Source: Cheiracanthium punctorium (Eukaryota; Arthropoda; Arachnida; Araneae; Cheiracanthiidae). Taken from it: DNA of 64,000 nt. A program made the translations under genes and the position numbers. The notes beneath the pieces were generated by a model. That model had not been told where the DNA came from. It made no database searches and saw nothing but the letters and a program-made list of their open reading frames with translations. How positions within the stretch are numbered: position 1 is the stretch's first letter; each line of letters begins with the position of its first letter. This document shows positions 27,301 to 41,500 of the stretch, in pieces. The stretch is from contig JAWZYV010019433.1 in NCBI GenBank assembly GCA_038373885.1, positions 729,318 to 793,317 on the forward strand, in the 5' to 3' direction.

Positions 27301-30300
27301 TTGTCTCCCAGTAAACTTCATGCAAAATCACCAGAAACTCAAAGTGTTCCTGAACTTTCTGCACCAGCAATAACTGAAGATGATCGTCCATCTAGGCCTG
27401 AATCTTTATGGTATCCATGGGGATCTTCAATGGGCCAAAGTGTTGGGGCATCTTTGAAGAACACACTGCAAGTGACTTTGCCAACAATTGAAGGTGGTGC
27501 AAGTGCCGACAGTTCTCCATGTCCATCCCCCCACCCTAGTGTATCTCCTGCTGTTACTCCATGTTCATCGCCTCTATCTGAAAAGCCTACTCCAGAGTCT
27601 GCATCCTCTGTACAGCCAGAAGCTAGTCTAAGCCTTGAGTTGCAGTCTCCTACCACCGACATATCGCAATTTATTCCTCACAGTGAGACTGATGAAACCA
27701 TTGCAGCTGGTAGTATAACAGGGACCAAAAAAAGTAAGCCAAATTTATTTAATTTTTTGCAGTTAGAACAGGATTTTTGTCAATCAGTAAATTTCTGGAG
27801 AATTTAAGATTCTCATTAATTTAATTAAAAAGTATATGTATTGAAAAAAAAAATGAAAAATTTGATTTATATCTTTATTACTGTTTTAAATTTTGAGCCC
27901 TAAAAATTAGCAAAGAAACACATTCAGGGCTGCCTTTGTAAAAGCTCTACCTTTTTTCATTTAAATTAGGATTTTTTTCTCATTCCACTTCTTTTTTATT
28001 TAATTTTGATTATTTGAATACTATTTAGTTACTAGAAGTATTTATAAAAATAATAATATCACAAAGGTGAAATTTTTGTTGTAGTTTATGTCAAAATACA
28101 GCACAAACTATTATGTTCATCCTTCAGAAATGCAAATAACTTTTCTGTACTATGGAGAAACTAGGATTCTAAGATTCCTCCCTCATTGACTGTTTTTATT
28201 TATCAGACTATTGCAGGAGCATTAGCTATTTCTATTTCAAACAAAATCAAAATGTGCAGACAGACTCGGAGAGAGAAAGGAAAAAGATTAATAACAAAAT
28301 TTGTTAAGAAAGCTAAGGCTGTAAAAGAAATTTAAAAAAAAAAGTTAACTATAACTCATTTTCTGTCTTATAGAAATTATGTTCATATTTTGCAGCATAT
28401 TTTTTTTAACCGAAATGAAAAGAAGTATGTTATTTTATTTTTTATCAAAATCGGACCAGAGGATGTACAAAGTTTTAAAGGCTTGAAAAAATCCTTGGAT
28501 TAGTTTTTATAAGTTTATTTAATGCTTTAAATTGTTTGCATATGAAGATGTTATGAAATATCTTTGAATCTTTGAAAATTTTGAATTAGCCTGGTAGATT
28601 CATTTATTTCAGATTGGTGCATTCTGAAAAATCAGCAATCTTTGACTTATACAGTCAATGAATCAAATATAAAATTAAGGGTTAAGAATCTTCATAGCAC
28701 TATAGGCACCCGTGCTAATCTATTTTTCTGTAGGAGATCGGAAAATTTGTATAAAGTGTCTATTGAGGTGGAAGTAATGCCCGTCATGGGCATAGAGCAT
28801 ACATTGGAAGGAAATCATGCATCTCCAAAAATTCTCCAGTTACACAATGATATCTCACTTATGCATACCCTCTTTAGTTCGCATATTTTCTGTGGTCCTT
28901 CTGGGGAAATAGGAAAACATTCATTACTCTCATTCATGTATGCACCTCACTAAAAAAGCAACTATCACTTGTGCATGTCACAAAAAAAAAAAAGTATTTT
29001 TAGTCAAAGTATTATCACAAAGATTTACCATTTTTGTCAATCTTCAATCTTTAATTTTAAATTATTTTGGGAAAAAGTAGTAATAGGAGTGAAATGCATG
29101 TATAGGCATCCCTATTTTCTTAGTGTTCATCAAAAATACTGTAATTCATTAAAAAATAAATTCATTACATTTAAAAATTATCTTATTTGTATTTATCAGT
29201 GCATACTTAGTATTAATTAACAATATTATGTAGTACAATGCACTAATATTTCACTTTTAAGCAACCTTTTGTAATTTTCCATTTATGTATGTTTCTTACT
29301 TGTGTATTTTTTGGTTGTTTTTTCATTTTCCCTTGTTGCTACTGTGCCACAGGTGAAAGATCACTGCATATACTTTATACTTACATAAGTGCATATTTGG
29401 GCCCACATCCGATTCCAGTAGTTTTGAAAACTTTTATTCTTCTCGTGCATAAATGCATAAGAGCTGAATGTGCCCTTATGTTAAAATAATACTTGTTACA
29501 TTATTTTAATCATTTTTATCTCAGTATGATGTATATTTTGTTGAGAGCATAATTTTTGCAAACTTTTGTGGCTGGTAGTGCACTTTATTAAATACATTTA
29601 TTTACTTTGTTGATTCTGAAAATATTTTAGTTATTTAAGCATAAAGAGTACTTCATTTATTGCTGTGTAACAGGCAAATAAAGCTTCCCCTCTTTCATTT
29701 GAATCATTTAAATTAAGTTTTTGAAAGCCCTAATTTCATTTTCATTAAAAAGTGTACAAATCCTATGAGAGGCATTGACTTGGTGATGTAACAATACAGT
29801 AGAACCTCTCAAATCCGGACTTCCAAAATCCGGAATTTCTATAATCCGGACAAAATTCGGCATTCCAAATAATAATGAATTGGTATTAACAAAAAAAAAA
29901 AAAAAAAAAAAATTATTTTTTGTATCTCCTCAAAATGCAAATAGATGGCAGCACCAAACATAATGAAGATTTCAAGACATTTTATGCATGTTTACACAAA
30001 GGACACACATCAGGAATGCATTTAAGAAGGGGGCAGAGGTGGGCCGGGCCCCTCTGAAAATGTAAAGCAATTATTATAAAACATGTATTTTAAAACATTT
30101 ATGTTAACTATCATTAAAATACCGGATCACCCCCCCGGAGGGGGAGGGTATATTAGAGTTTCTATAATCCGGAAATTTCTGTAATCCAGAATCGGTAAAG
30201 TCCCAGCGATTCCGGATTTGAGAAGTTCTACTGTAGTCGGCAGCTATTTTAGTTGATAATTGCTTCTTTCAAATAATTGAAGTAATTTCTTAAATATTTT

Positions 30301-32554
30301 TTTTTTTAGGTGATTCTGCTCAATCTCCTACAGCTACCCGTCGCATAAGTAGTGGTGCTACCCTGAAACAGGTTGGCACTTCTAACCTCCCAACCGGTGT
30401 TGGCAACTCTCTGTTATCTAGCTGTGAAAAAGGAACAATTGAAAGTGTCCAAGCAGATAACAGAGAGTTCCCCATCATTAACCCACTAGCCTCTCTACCT
30501 ATGTGGCCAAACTTAAACAAAGATAGCCTGATTGGCAAAGTTTTGCTTGCTAATGCTGATGCCCTTTGCGCTGCTGCATCACCATTGATGGATGTTGAAG
30601 AAATGTCTTTGTAAGCATATTTTGAATTTTTTAGATCATGTACAAAACATTAAAAAAAGTAAGAATTTTTTAATCATTTTAAGAAAAGAAAAATATTTAT
30701 TTTCTTTAGCTGTTTAATGTTATAATTTTAATTGTTTAGTCAATCAGTTACTCTCAAATAACTATTATGTTACTAAAGTTTAATCTGCAGCCATTAAACT
30801 TTAAAGTAACTCAAATTATAACTGTAAAAACAAAAGTAACCACGGCAAGATTTTGGGAAAGCATATAATGCCTTATTCAGATGATATGTGAGTAAGCAAT
30901 CTTGCTTTTCCTTTGAATCCCATCACGTTACCTGAGATGTTTCAAGTTATCTCATTTCCATAAGCACAGCATTTTTATCGTGCAAATGGGTGATATTTTG
31001 CCTGGAAAATTGTAAAACACTTTTAATTTTAGAGTAGTGAACTTTTCCCAGTGATGAAAAGGATTCGCAATTTAGAACATTCTGAGAGTAAAAAAAGTTT
31101 CTCCCTTGGTTGGTATTCAGCAGCCTTTGATCAGAATGAAAAACAACATTTTTTTTTTGTTTTTGATGTTATTCAATGTTGATTGAATGATCAGTAAAAT
31201 ATGATCTAATCGCCTAATTTATATGCAACAAAATGCAAATTTTGATTGTTTTACAATACTTTTTTTTTTTTTTTTTTGGATTCCACCTCTAAAATAATTC
31301 ATGAGTTGCTTTTTGTTTCAACCTTGTGTTAAAATATTTGACTTGTTACTTTTTTCTCTATTGAATTACAGAATATATTGCAAATGCTGTGAAAATAATT
31401 TCTTTTTTATTTTTTCCTACTGCCTTGCTATTAATAAGCAATTCTTAAATTTAGGGAAGGCTTTGATGAAAAATGTGTTATGAATAATTATTTTGGAATT
31501 GGTGTTGATGCAAAAATAACTCTTGAATTTCATAACAAAAGAGAAGAACATCCTGAAAAGTGCAGGTATTTTTCATTTTCTGCATTTTCTTATCTAAATA
31601 ATAAACCTGTTGTTTGTAACGATTTCAGGATCGACTCATTGCTGCCAGCCGGTGCATCTGCCGCCATGTTGAAATTTTGACAGAAACGACCTTTTTATCT
31701 CTTACTAAAAACAAAAAATTTTTGTACAGTTCGAAAGATCTCTAAAAACTCAAGCTTTTTCAGAAACCGAAAAACAATATCTTATCCGAAACTGCAGCTC
31801 TATAGTCAACGGCCCTTGCAAGTGTCCTTAGTAGTTTACACTGTACCCGAATTCCTATAAATATTTGCGTAATTTAGATGTGCCTTTGCATAATCTAAGG
31901 GAAATTTTGAACAATTTTTGAATTAATCTCATAATTTACTTCAAATTTCTTGTATTGGGGTTGGGAGGGGGCGGGGGGAGTATCCCCCCCCTTGCCCCCT
32001 CCCACAAAATTTAAATTTGAAAAGAAATATTTACAAAAAATGTAAGTATTTATTATATAAAAATCGTTTGTAATATTTAAATAATTTTTAAAAAAAGTGT
32101 TTAAAAAAAAGAAAAGAAAATCTATTTTAGCGTCAGCTGCATTATAAGAAAAACGGAAACTTCATTACAATGAGCAACTCTTTTGAAACCTCTTTAATGT
32201 AAACAGCAAGAAGAGAAATCAGTTAATTTTTAAAAGTTATCCAAGAAATATGAAAGTTAAAATCACACTAAAATTCCTATACAATTGGCAATTGTTTTTT
32301 AATTATTAATTATGAATGTTGTTGCTACTTACATACATTGGTAAAAAGTGAAATTAATTTCTTACCAATCGAATAATTTGACTATTATTAATAATAGCTG
32401 AACAACACTTTGTCAAAATTTCACCCTAAGTCCCAATCTGAGACTAAAATAACCGGTACTTCACACTTTGCCTTGTACATGACAAGATTCGATGGTCTAG
32501 GGGTAGCGCGCTTATCTCGTAATCAGTACGCTCAGTGTTTGGGCCCGGGGGAGG

Positions 32555-32599
<45 letters not shown>

Positions 32600-35500
32600 C
32601 AGAAAAACAGAAATTTAGCATACAAAAAACGAAAATATAATAAACAGAATGGACATTTTTTGAAAATTTTGCTGCCAGTCGTTTATTTTTTATTAACAAA
32701 TATATTTTAAACAGTTTATCGGTTTCTTTTCGTTATTTCATCGGTGTCATCGGGAAACGATGATTGGCTTTATGGTCCCCCGAGCAGACATTTTGTACCA
32801 GTTGCCGATGAAATTTCCCCTTTTTTGGATGAAAAGCCGTGATCGGCCATTGCTCCTTCTCCTCGGATTTAACTCACCCGCCTCTCATCGACCGATGAGT
32901 TATTGCTACTAGGGGTGGAACATAAGAAATTTTTAGTTAACTTTAATTTTGAGAAACTCTTATCTGCACTTGCCACACTTATCGACAAAGAAAGCGAAAT
33001 TCTCGAAGCAATAGCAAGATGTGCGTGTAAAATCTAGAGTTGAAATTAGCTTTAAAATTTCAATTGGGCTTTCCTTTTTGCCTAATAAGGCCGTAACTGA
33101 CACTATTTCATTTACTAGATCAAGCGCGTTTATTTTCCCCGATTCTCCATCGGTCAGCATTAACTCCAATTGTTTACACTTTACACAGTGCTAACACTGT
33201 TACACTGTGTTACAATGTTTAATTAGGACTTTTTAGGAGGATCTTTTAACTCATATATGCCGTGCAAAAATTTGAAATAATTACATTGGGTACTTATTAA
33301 ATCTGCATTCTAAGGTATTAATCACTTTGTTTACTGTAAAAAGTAAAACTATCTTGAATTTTAATTTAGGCTCTCTCACCTGATCATCTCGTGCTTCGCA
33401 ATCAAAATTAATATGTTACGTGGCTGCATAAACTCAGTGTTAGTCAGAATACTATCTCGTCGGTCAGTTCTCTTGCATAACAGAACATTTCATTTAAAAT
33501 CACATCCGATCGAAGCTCCTTACAAAAAAATCTTTTATAGCAACACCAAAAGTGGCAACTTAATTTAAACTGCAGGTGCTAAAATATTTCTAATTTGTTT
33601 AAAAGGTTTGAGATTTAAAACAGTTGTTTGAAAACTGTGTGTAAATGTATATTCAACTTTTGTTAAAAAATGGCTCAATGGAATAGAATAAAATTTGGAA
33701 TTATATTGAATGGTAAGTTAATTGAAACAATAGATACCAAAATTGTTTTAAATAATTCATACACTTTGAGATTTTGTAAAAATCGCTTAAAAAGTTTGTT
33801 CTGGCATCCATCAAAAACGGATTAAGAGAACAGAATGAAATTAGGTCATATTATGGCTAACAAAGCATCATCGAAATTTTTTAAAGATTTGAATGAATTG
33901 AAAGGATCTGTAAAAGTTGCATTGTATTTTTTTTTCTTTTTTAGGGGGCGGGGAGAGAGAGGGGGGGGGGGCGTCACTTTAAGGCGTCTGGAGGTAATAC
34001 AAAAGTGGCTGTTCGACTTATACAAATTACGTCGATTTCTTTTTTTAAATTATTATTATTGTTTTTTTTAATTTTGAGAAAATTGTGCAAAAATTTTCAG
34101 GTATAATATTAAAATTTCTAAAGTTAATAGAACAAAATTCAGTTACTGACGAGGAGATTGAGTTAAATAACATTGTTTGAATTCTTCCTAATTAAATATA
34201 TATTTATATATTATTCTGAGAAAATTTTGTGTGACCACTTCATAAAAACAACTTGTGGTCAGACAAAAGGGAATGAAATGAAATTTTGTTAAAAAGTAGG
34301 CGGTTAGTAAATTAAAATTACAGGTTTTTAATTTTCTACAAATTTGAATTATTTTTGAGGTATGACGTAAACTTTGATAAAGTTCTCTGCGCATCAAGTA
34401 AAATCATCAAAATATAATTCAATCAGATGTTGCAGTGTTAAATATAGGCTACTTGCTATTACAAAGCATTTTCCAGGTATTCTCTTTTCAGTTTAATATT
34501 CATTACTAGCATCTTCTTTTGCACCTTTAAATGACATTTTGATGTAGGAAGCTCATCCACTAAAAGAAAACGTTAATTTTGAATGTAAAATATTTTCTCT
34601 ATTGACAGTTTGTCTTAGCAATTTGTTACTCTCTAAACTGTAATATTTAAACAATACAAAAGAGTTATAACTTTGCTTTCTATATTTCTGCTAGTATGCT
34701 AATTCCATTTTTTGTACTCTTACAATGCAAACGAAATTTCGCGCGGTTAGTAAAAACCCATCAATGACGGATGGATACATCAGTTAGTAAAGTTATATAG
34801 AATGATATTCTTCGGAATATTTTTTTATCTTTCGGAATTCCTTTGCTAATACAAAATGTATTTTTCAAATTCGAGCCAAAATGCCGCCCCGGACAGGGGT
34901 CCGGTTTGTTCGGCCCTAGGGCCGCCCCTGGTTGCACATTTTTAACACATTTTCGGTTGCTGTGAAGTGACCATCGATGGCCAAAACTGGTCAAAGGCGG
35001 CTAATTACTGTTAGTAAAATTGTTTTGAATTTACGTATGTTTCATGATGGACTAATTTATGTTTGATTATAATTAACTAGCGACCCACCCTGACTTCGCA
35101 CGGGTGCAATGTAGATACTAATATGGGCCGTGTGGAGTGATTAATAATATGATTAGTCTATACTACAGGATATCTTTGTATACATTATTTACAGCTGATT
35201 TTTCATGAGACAGTACAAGCATGTTTTCTTTAGAGTTTATTCTCGACAGTGGGACATATTGTTATGGCTTGACCTATCCTACACAAAGATTTACTAATTA
35301 AATTTTAACCAATTATCATCTTCATAATTCATACCTAGAAAAATAAATGCTTAATTTTAAAAGTGTTGTGACCGCAATATACCAACCAGGCTCTCGGCTT
35401 AGCGTGCGAATGCCATTAGGCTAAATAAAAAAAATTAAAACCTGAAAAAGAACTGCTGAAATAAAATTCACACGAAGTGAGATAAATGAAGAGGAGCCAT

Positions 35501-38500
35501 TTTTACACTAATAAAGATTTACATTTATTTAAACTTTTAAATCTTTTACATTAGACAATTAAACTAGATAAATTTCGTGAAAAACATGAAAACACAATAA
35601 CTTTATAACACACCATTTTCCCTCACCCCGAGCTGACTTTTTAAAAAAGTTTTAAAATTTTCCTAACATATTTGAGCTCAAAAATTATTTAAAGAGAATT
35701 AAAAGAAAAGAAAAGAGAAGAAAAATAAACTTATCATGGTGATGAGAGAGGCCCCGTCTCTTGTTAAAACTCCTTATGTAGTTTCTCGATGGTCATGTTT
35801 GCTATCGTGCGCCATTTTTTTATACAGCAAAGAACCACGTGAGACTGTAACCTTCCGTCGGTGACGCCAGCAGCCAAGAGAGAGCGCAACCCACGCTTCA
35901 TCCGCCTTAAATCACCTTTTTATTTCCTTGGCTGGCGCTTTCCGCTCGTAAAGTAGTTCGGTCGAAGATACAATTATTATTGCTGAAAACTTGTAGACTT
36001 ATTATTGATGAGCATTGAAACTTAAATTTTGACGAAGATAAAAAGGGTGAAAGTTGTTCTTATTGCTGTAACTATTGTAGAAATTCGATTTTCGATTTAA
36101 AATTTGAAAATGCTTGGATCACAATCTCAATATTCTTGCGCCGTTGTTGTTTTCTTCTTTGATATAATAAATCGAAGTATTAGTATCGATGTACGTAGTT
36201 ATTGGATGTTATTAAAAATTAGAAAGAAGGTTGGAGAATTCCAGAGAAGATAATTATAGTGAAAGAAAAAAAAAACTTAACTGTAATTACAAACAACTTA
36301 ATTTTTTCTAAGGAAAATTACCAGTTTCCCACCAAACATTATTATGAAAATTTTACTGTCAGCTCTAAAAATTAATTACTAGCCCTCTGAATGATGTCAG
36401 CTCTCACAAAACGTACTTTCATATATTTAAAATTTAAAAGAAAATTGTTGTACAAATTATTTTAATTACTTGAACACATATATACCATTACATTCTATTA
36501 TGATGGCAACAGGATCACTAGCATCAACGATCGTTGTGTTTGGCGGCAAAATATAGTACAAGTAAATAAATAACTAAAAAGTGAGTCAGCCATGAGTCAT
36601 CAATAGTAATTTATCATATACCTTAATAAATTTTAAACACTTCATTATTATTTTATTTCCTTTATGAATACTGTTATATGGTGACAAAACAAAACCATCT
36701 TAATCAACAAAATGTTTAGTAATTTTAATTTTACTTGATTTAAAATTCACTAATTAAGGTTAGGATTTTTAATTAAGTAGGCTATTAATTAATTAAACTT
36801 TACTTTAAATTGAAATCATAACAATATAACTGGCCGTGTGAGAAACACTCAACGCTAAAATCTAAGCCTGCAATGTTGAATGTTTGACCCTATGACTTAT
36901 TAATGGTCATTGAAAAAGATAGCTTTACCGCAAACTGCAGGCGCTTAAACTGAAACGATAAATCTGATGGTATAAGAGGAATCCGGAGAATTAAAGCATC
37001 TTCTCCAGTACCACATCCGGTAAGTATTGTGCACTCTATTATGAAAGTTTTAAGGGACTTTATTAATAATCGAGTACCGTTACATAATTTAGGCGGATTA
37101 AGGTTCCTTAACAAAATAACAGGACAACTTACTTTCTACACCAGTTTATGTGGAGAGAGTCCAGACGGGTTTAAAGAATTAGGAATTCTGTGGGAAAATG
37201 AACAGCATCTTCAACATCGAGTACAGTGTCGACCAAGTAGTATATTTTCATCGGTACATCAATATTTGAAAGAATCAGGTTATTCACCTTATACACCTGT
37301 TCGTTAGTAGATGACAGGATCGCTCTTTCTTTGAACCAAGATATAGTCTCTTGTTCTATAGTCAATTGAAAATTGACAATTATAGTCTAATTGTTCAAAT
37401 ATAGTCTATAAATTGTTCAATTATAGTCTATAGTTATCAATGGCGGGATAGACACTGTTGACCAATTCTTGAATGTTATTTATAAAACCCTAAAGGTTTT
37501 GATTGTCTAGGTTAATCCTTCCATTATTCTCTATCTCTACCTAAACACATTCTTTTTGCACTCCTTGTGCTACGACCTATGTTTGAAGTACGACGTCTTC
37601 CAGAAATGACTGAAATACCTATTACTTTCTGTACACAAAAAAAATAAACGATCATCAATAACAAATAAACTCAGTTATTTTTTAAACTATGATAATTGAA
37701 AACTTAGAATTATGATAATTAAAAAAATATTATTTTCTTTGAAATCAATCTTGCTTAAGTAGCTAAATAGATAAATTAACCTAAATAGATTGATAGATAA
37801 ATTCACCTTAGTACCTACTCAAATACTAATGTATAAAATCCTTGATAGATTTACCCAAAAGTAATTGCACTACTTTGTTCAATTCAGATAACGCTTCATC
37901 AAAGATGTTTTGGTCATCAGTGATGCCGCTTACGCGCTATAACGCATCAAATACGCAAAAAATCGATGATGGGACGCAAAAGAAAAGTTACCAACGCGTT
38001 CCCCGGGACGCGTAATTTCCATTTCCATCATGCAAAATTTTGAAAAAAAAAAAAAAAAAAAAGGTGAGAGAGGGTGCGTTCAGACTGCCAATTTTGGGTA
38101 AATCTCTAGTAAAACACAAACTGCTCGTGTTTTACTCGGGGAGATAGACATCGTTGAACGGCTTTGTGGGCCCATTTACATGCACACAAATCCGGAGTAA
38201 CTCTTCCCCTACATGGGGGAAAAAATGCAGGGTAGAAAGATCCCTAGTCAAAAGGAGGCATTAGGAGTGTTCGCTTTCCCATGATGCATTGCGAGTTTTC
38301 CCCTATACTCTGCTTTTACCCGGGATATATATCGTGCTGTGCGCACACGTGGTTAAGCTGAAGAAAAAAGGGGATTACTTTGACTTTCTTCTCCTTTCTC
38401 CCTCCCCCACACTTCCGTTTTCATGTTAGAGGTTGTTCCGTTAGAGATGGTGGACTATCGGAATTGAATAAAGTTTTTTCATTATTTATTTTTAATATTC

Positions 38501-41500
38501 ACTTGTGTAAATGTAAACAATGATTTGTTTTATATTAAATCTGACAATTATTATTTAGAAATGAAATCTATAAGCTATAGAAGCGGTAAATATTTTAAAC
38601 AATCTAGAAGAGAAAAGGGGGGTGTTCCATATTTTACTGTTGTATATCCTTTTCTTCCTCAAATATATTCCAATTTTCCTTGCGATAAATTTATTAATAC
38701 ATAGTAATTATTTTTTTAAATTAATATAAGATGGAGGGGCGCTAGAACGGTATTTTATTGTAGTTTTAATAATTTAAGATGTTGCGGCTGTTTTGCGAGT
38801 ACATTTTACTTTCTTAAACATTTCTACCAATGCAGCCATTCTCCCGGTTTTTACTGTACATACAAAAGGGGATTTTATTATTAGGATTCAGGGCGTCATC
38901 AGGAAGGCTTTGCCGTGAAGGCAAAGTAAATGACATGCATGTCACAACAAATTTTTCTTGATTAATTATAATTCATTTTATTTATTTTTTGAAATATAAG
39001 TTTTAGGTTATTTATAAATAAGATATTCATACACATCAGCACACCAAAATGGGTGAGACATGATAACATCAGACGTGAAATTAACCAAATGCTTTTATAT
39101 CGATAAAGACCCACTTTTTGGAAAAAAGGACCTATAAATTTTGGAGTCCTTGGTCCCAAGGACCCGTCTCTTCCAAAGTCTAGCGACATCACTGGTCATA
39201 TTAAACAGCATTGCGCTGTAAAGCACATTTTATTTTTATTTTACTGGCTGGAGAACACCGATAGACGCGTGTGATCTCTTCGAATTATACAATGTGTGAT
39301 GCCAAATTGCCGTCACCAGAACCCTTCTGGGGAATTTGATTGGTTGATGGAAGTTTATTATTTTGCTCGTAAAGCAAATTATATTATTTAAAGCATTTTT
39401 TAAGTCATGACATTAAAATGACGTCAGTTTTGCTCGTGAAATTTAACTTAAATTATTGAAAGAAAAGTAGTTATTTTCATGTTTTAAACTGATCTACTTT
39501 TATCGGATATAAACACTTTCATATGTAGATGGTGAGTCACATGACTCTTTAAATTACAAAGATTTGATAATCTGATCATGTGTAATAAAACTGCTTATTA
39601 TAATTATATACAAATTCGTATGCTTTAACCTGAAAACCGTATTGCGAAGGCGTAAATATTGTCTTTTTCTTCGACACACGTGCATATTATTATGGTGCTG
39701 CGATGTATTATACATATGAACCTTTCTCTTGAATCCCTCTATCTATTGCTGAAAACTGCATTAAAATCCGTTGAATAGTTTAAAAGATCTAAGCGAACAG
39801 ACAGTGGAAGCGACTTCATTTTATACTATGTAAACATTCAGATCTCTGCTATGTTTTTCTATTGGTTATTGAAGAACAACTTGAAATAGAAATGTGTAAT
39901 TTTAAGAATATGACTTTTCTGTAGATCTCGAACACGAAATTTAATGTGGTATGGTGTACTTGGAGGCAAAGAATTATTACATCGCACTTTCAAGAATTTA
40001 GAGCAGAGGGTACAGTTAGAATGTGATGGAAGAAGAATCCCTCTGCCATCATTACAAGGCATTGTTGTACTAAACATTCCCAGGTGAGTTAAGCCTTTGA
40101 AGTTCAACAATATCTAATACTTCTCAGGATTTTGCAAATACCTGCAATGATGAATACATTTCAGGCATTAAATTCATGAATAGTATTAATAAATTTCCTG
40201 AAACAATATTCATAAAAAAAGTGAATAAGGTTATACACTTCCTAAAGCATTTTGTACAAATTAAACTTATAATTTTGAAGACAAATATATGAAGATTAAC
40301 TATTAAAATGAGCATTGTTCAGTTTGTAGTGTACAATTTTTCAATGCATGATTTTGATGCTGTATGTTAATATTGTACTTGAGTTATTGCTTGTAATTTC
40401 CTCTATTAAACCATTCCATAATTGTTCTCATGAGATTTGCAAAAACAACAATTATTTATTAATTTTACTTCTTTTTCAATTCCTTTTCTTTTTTTTTTTT
40501 CTTTTCTTTCTTTTTTTCTTTTTTTTTTTTTTTTTGTCTACCAATATCTTAAAATAGAAATATTTTTCTTTATTTGTTATTTTAACTTTTCTCCCCCTTT
40601 TCCAGTTACGGTGGAGGATCTAACTTTTGGGGTGGAACCAAAGAAGATGATGTAGGTCTTTGTTTTATTAAAGATTTCTTAAGTGAAACATTATATGTTT
40701 TTAAGTGTTTTAAAAATGCCTAGTATTTTTTTTAAAATACATACATTTTGAGCGATTGTTCTGTGTTGCAGAATATCATTTTCTTATTTGTAAAATTTTT
40801 ATGCAGGGACTCATAATTTGTGTGATTAACTAAGATTTTTGTTTTAGTCACCAAGACTTTCATTAAAAAAAAAAAAACTCTACAGAAGACTTGAAAATGC
40901 AAATTTGTCTGTAAAAATAATGTTTTATTTTTGAAATGATGTTTCTATGAAAAATATTTCTTTACAGTTCCTCCCCCCCCCCCTCTCTGTTACTTATTAG
41001 CACAGGAACATCTTTTTTTTTTTTTTGGAGGGAGGGGTGGGGGAGTATTTATTTCTATACCTATCACATTATTGCATTAAAAAACTAAATATTTTCACTG
41101 ATTTTATAAATGTTGTGTAATAGTATTTAAGAGAAAAATTATAACTATATATTCCTCCATTTTTAGCATGTTTTTTCTGATATTGTTTTAGGTGTTCTAT
41201 GCTCCTGCATTTGATGATAAAATACTAGAAGTTGTAGCTGTTTTTGGTACAGTCCAGATGGCTGCTTCAAGAGTTATCAATTTGCAACATCACAGAATAG
41301 CACAAGTTAGTATTTAATTTTATTTTATTTCGTGGATTTCCCTATGAGTATTTTTTTTTCTGCATCTATGTTAATTGCTGGAAATGCCAAACACCTGTAC
41401 AGATGCTAAGATTTTTTTTCTTTCTTAATATATAATTTTTGACTGAAGACTGTTGTGTAAAATATATGCTTAGTTTTGCATGGAGTCATGTATGAAGAAT

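Larger units (their letters stand above)
31566..39924 (+). other. Intron 13
   Basis: 8.4 kb, mostly transposon remains: a tRNA-like fragment with poly-T (32488-32599), a truncated hAT element (about 32912-34930) and a Helitron (about 35077-39833). Segment 31580-32480 and segment 32640-32910 are unrecognised. Confidence 0.78.

Noticed and set aside
27734..27807. Exon 11 ending at the downstream stop rather than at a donor
   Set aside because: The GTAAGC donor at 27734 keeps phase with exon 12. The readthrough peptide is AT-rich intron translation.
28642..28953. 103-codon + strand ORF in intron 11 as an extra DGK exon
   Set aside because: A TTTTTCTGTAG acceptor-like site lies inside, but no suitable donor follows in phase and the peptide resembles no DGK segment.
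32488..32560. A genuine tRNA gene
   Set aside because: The 5' part looks like a D-arm, but the anticodon stem and T-arm do not pair and a long poly-T follows.
37029..37307. 92-codon + strand ORF in intron 13
   Set aside because: It is the shadow of the minus-strand Helitron helicase remnant.
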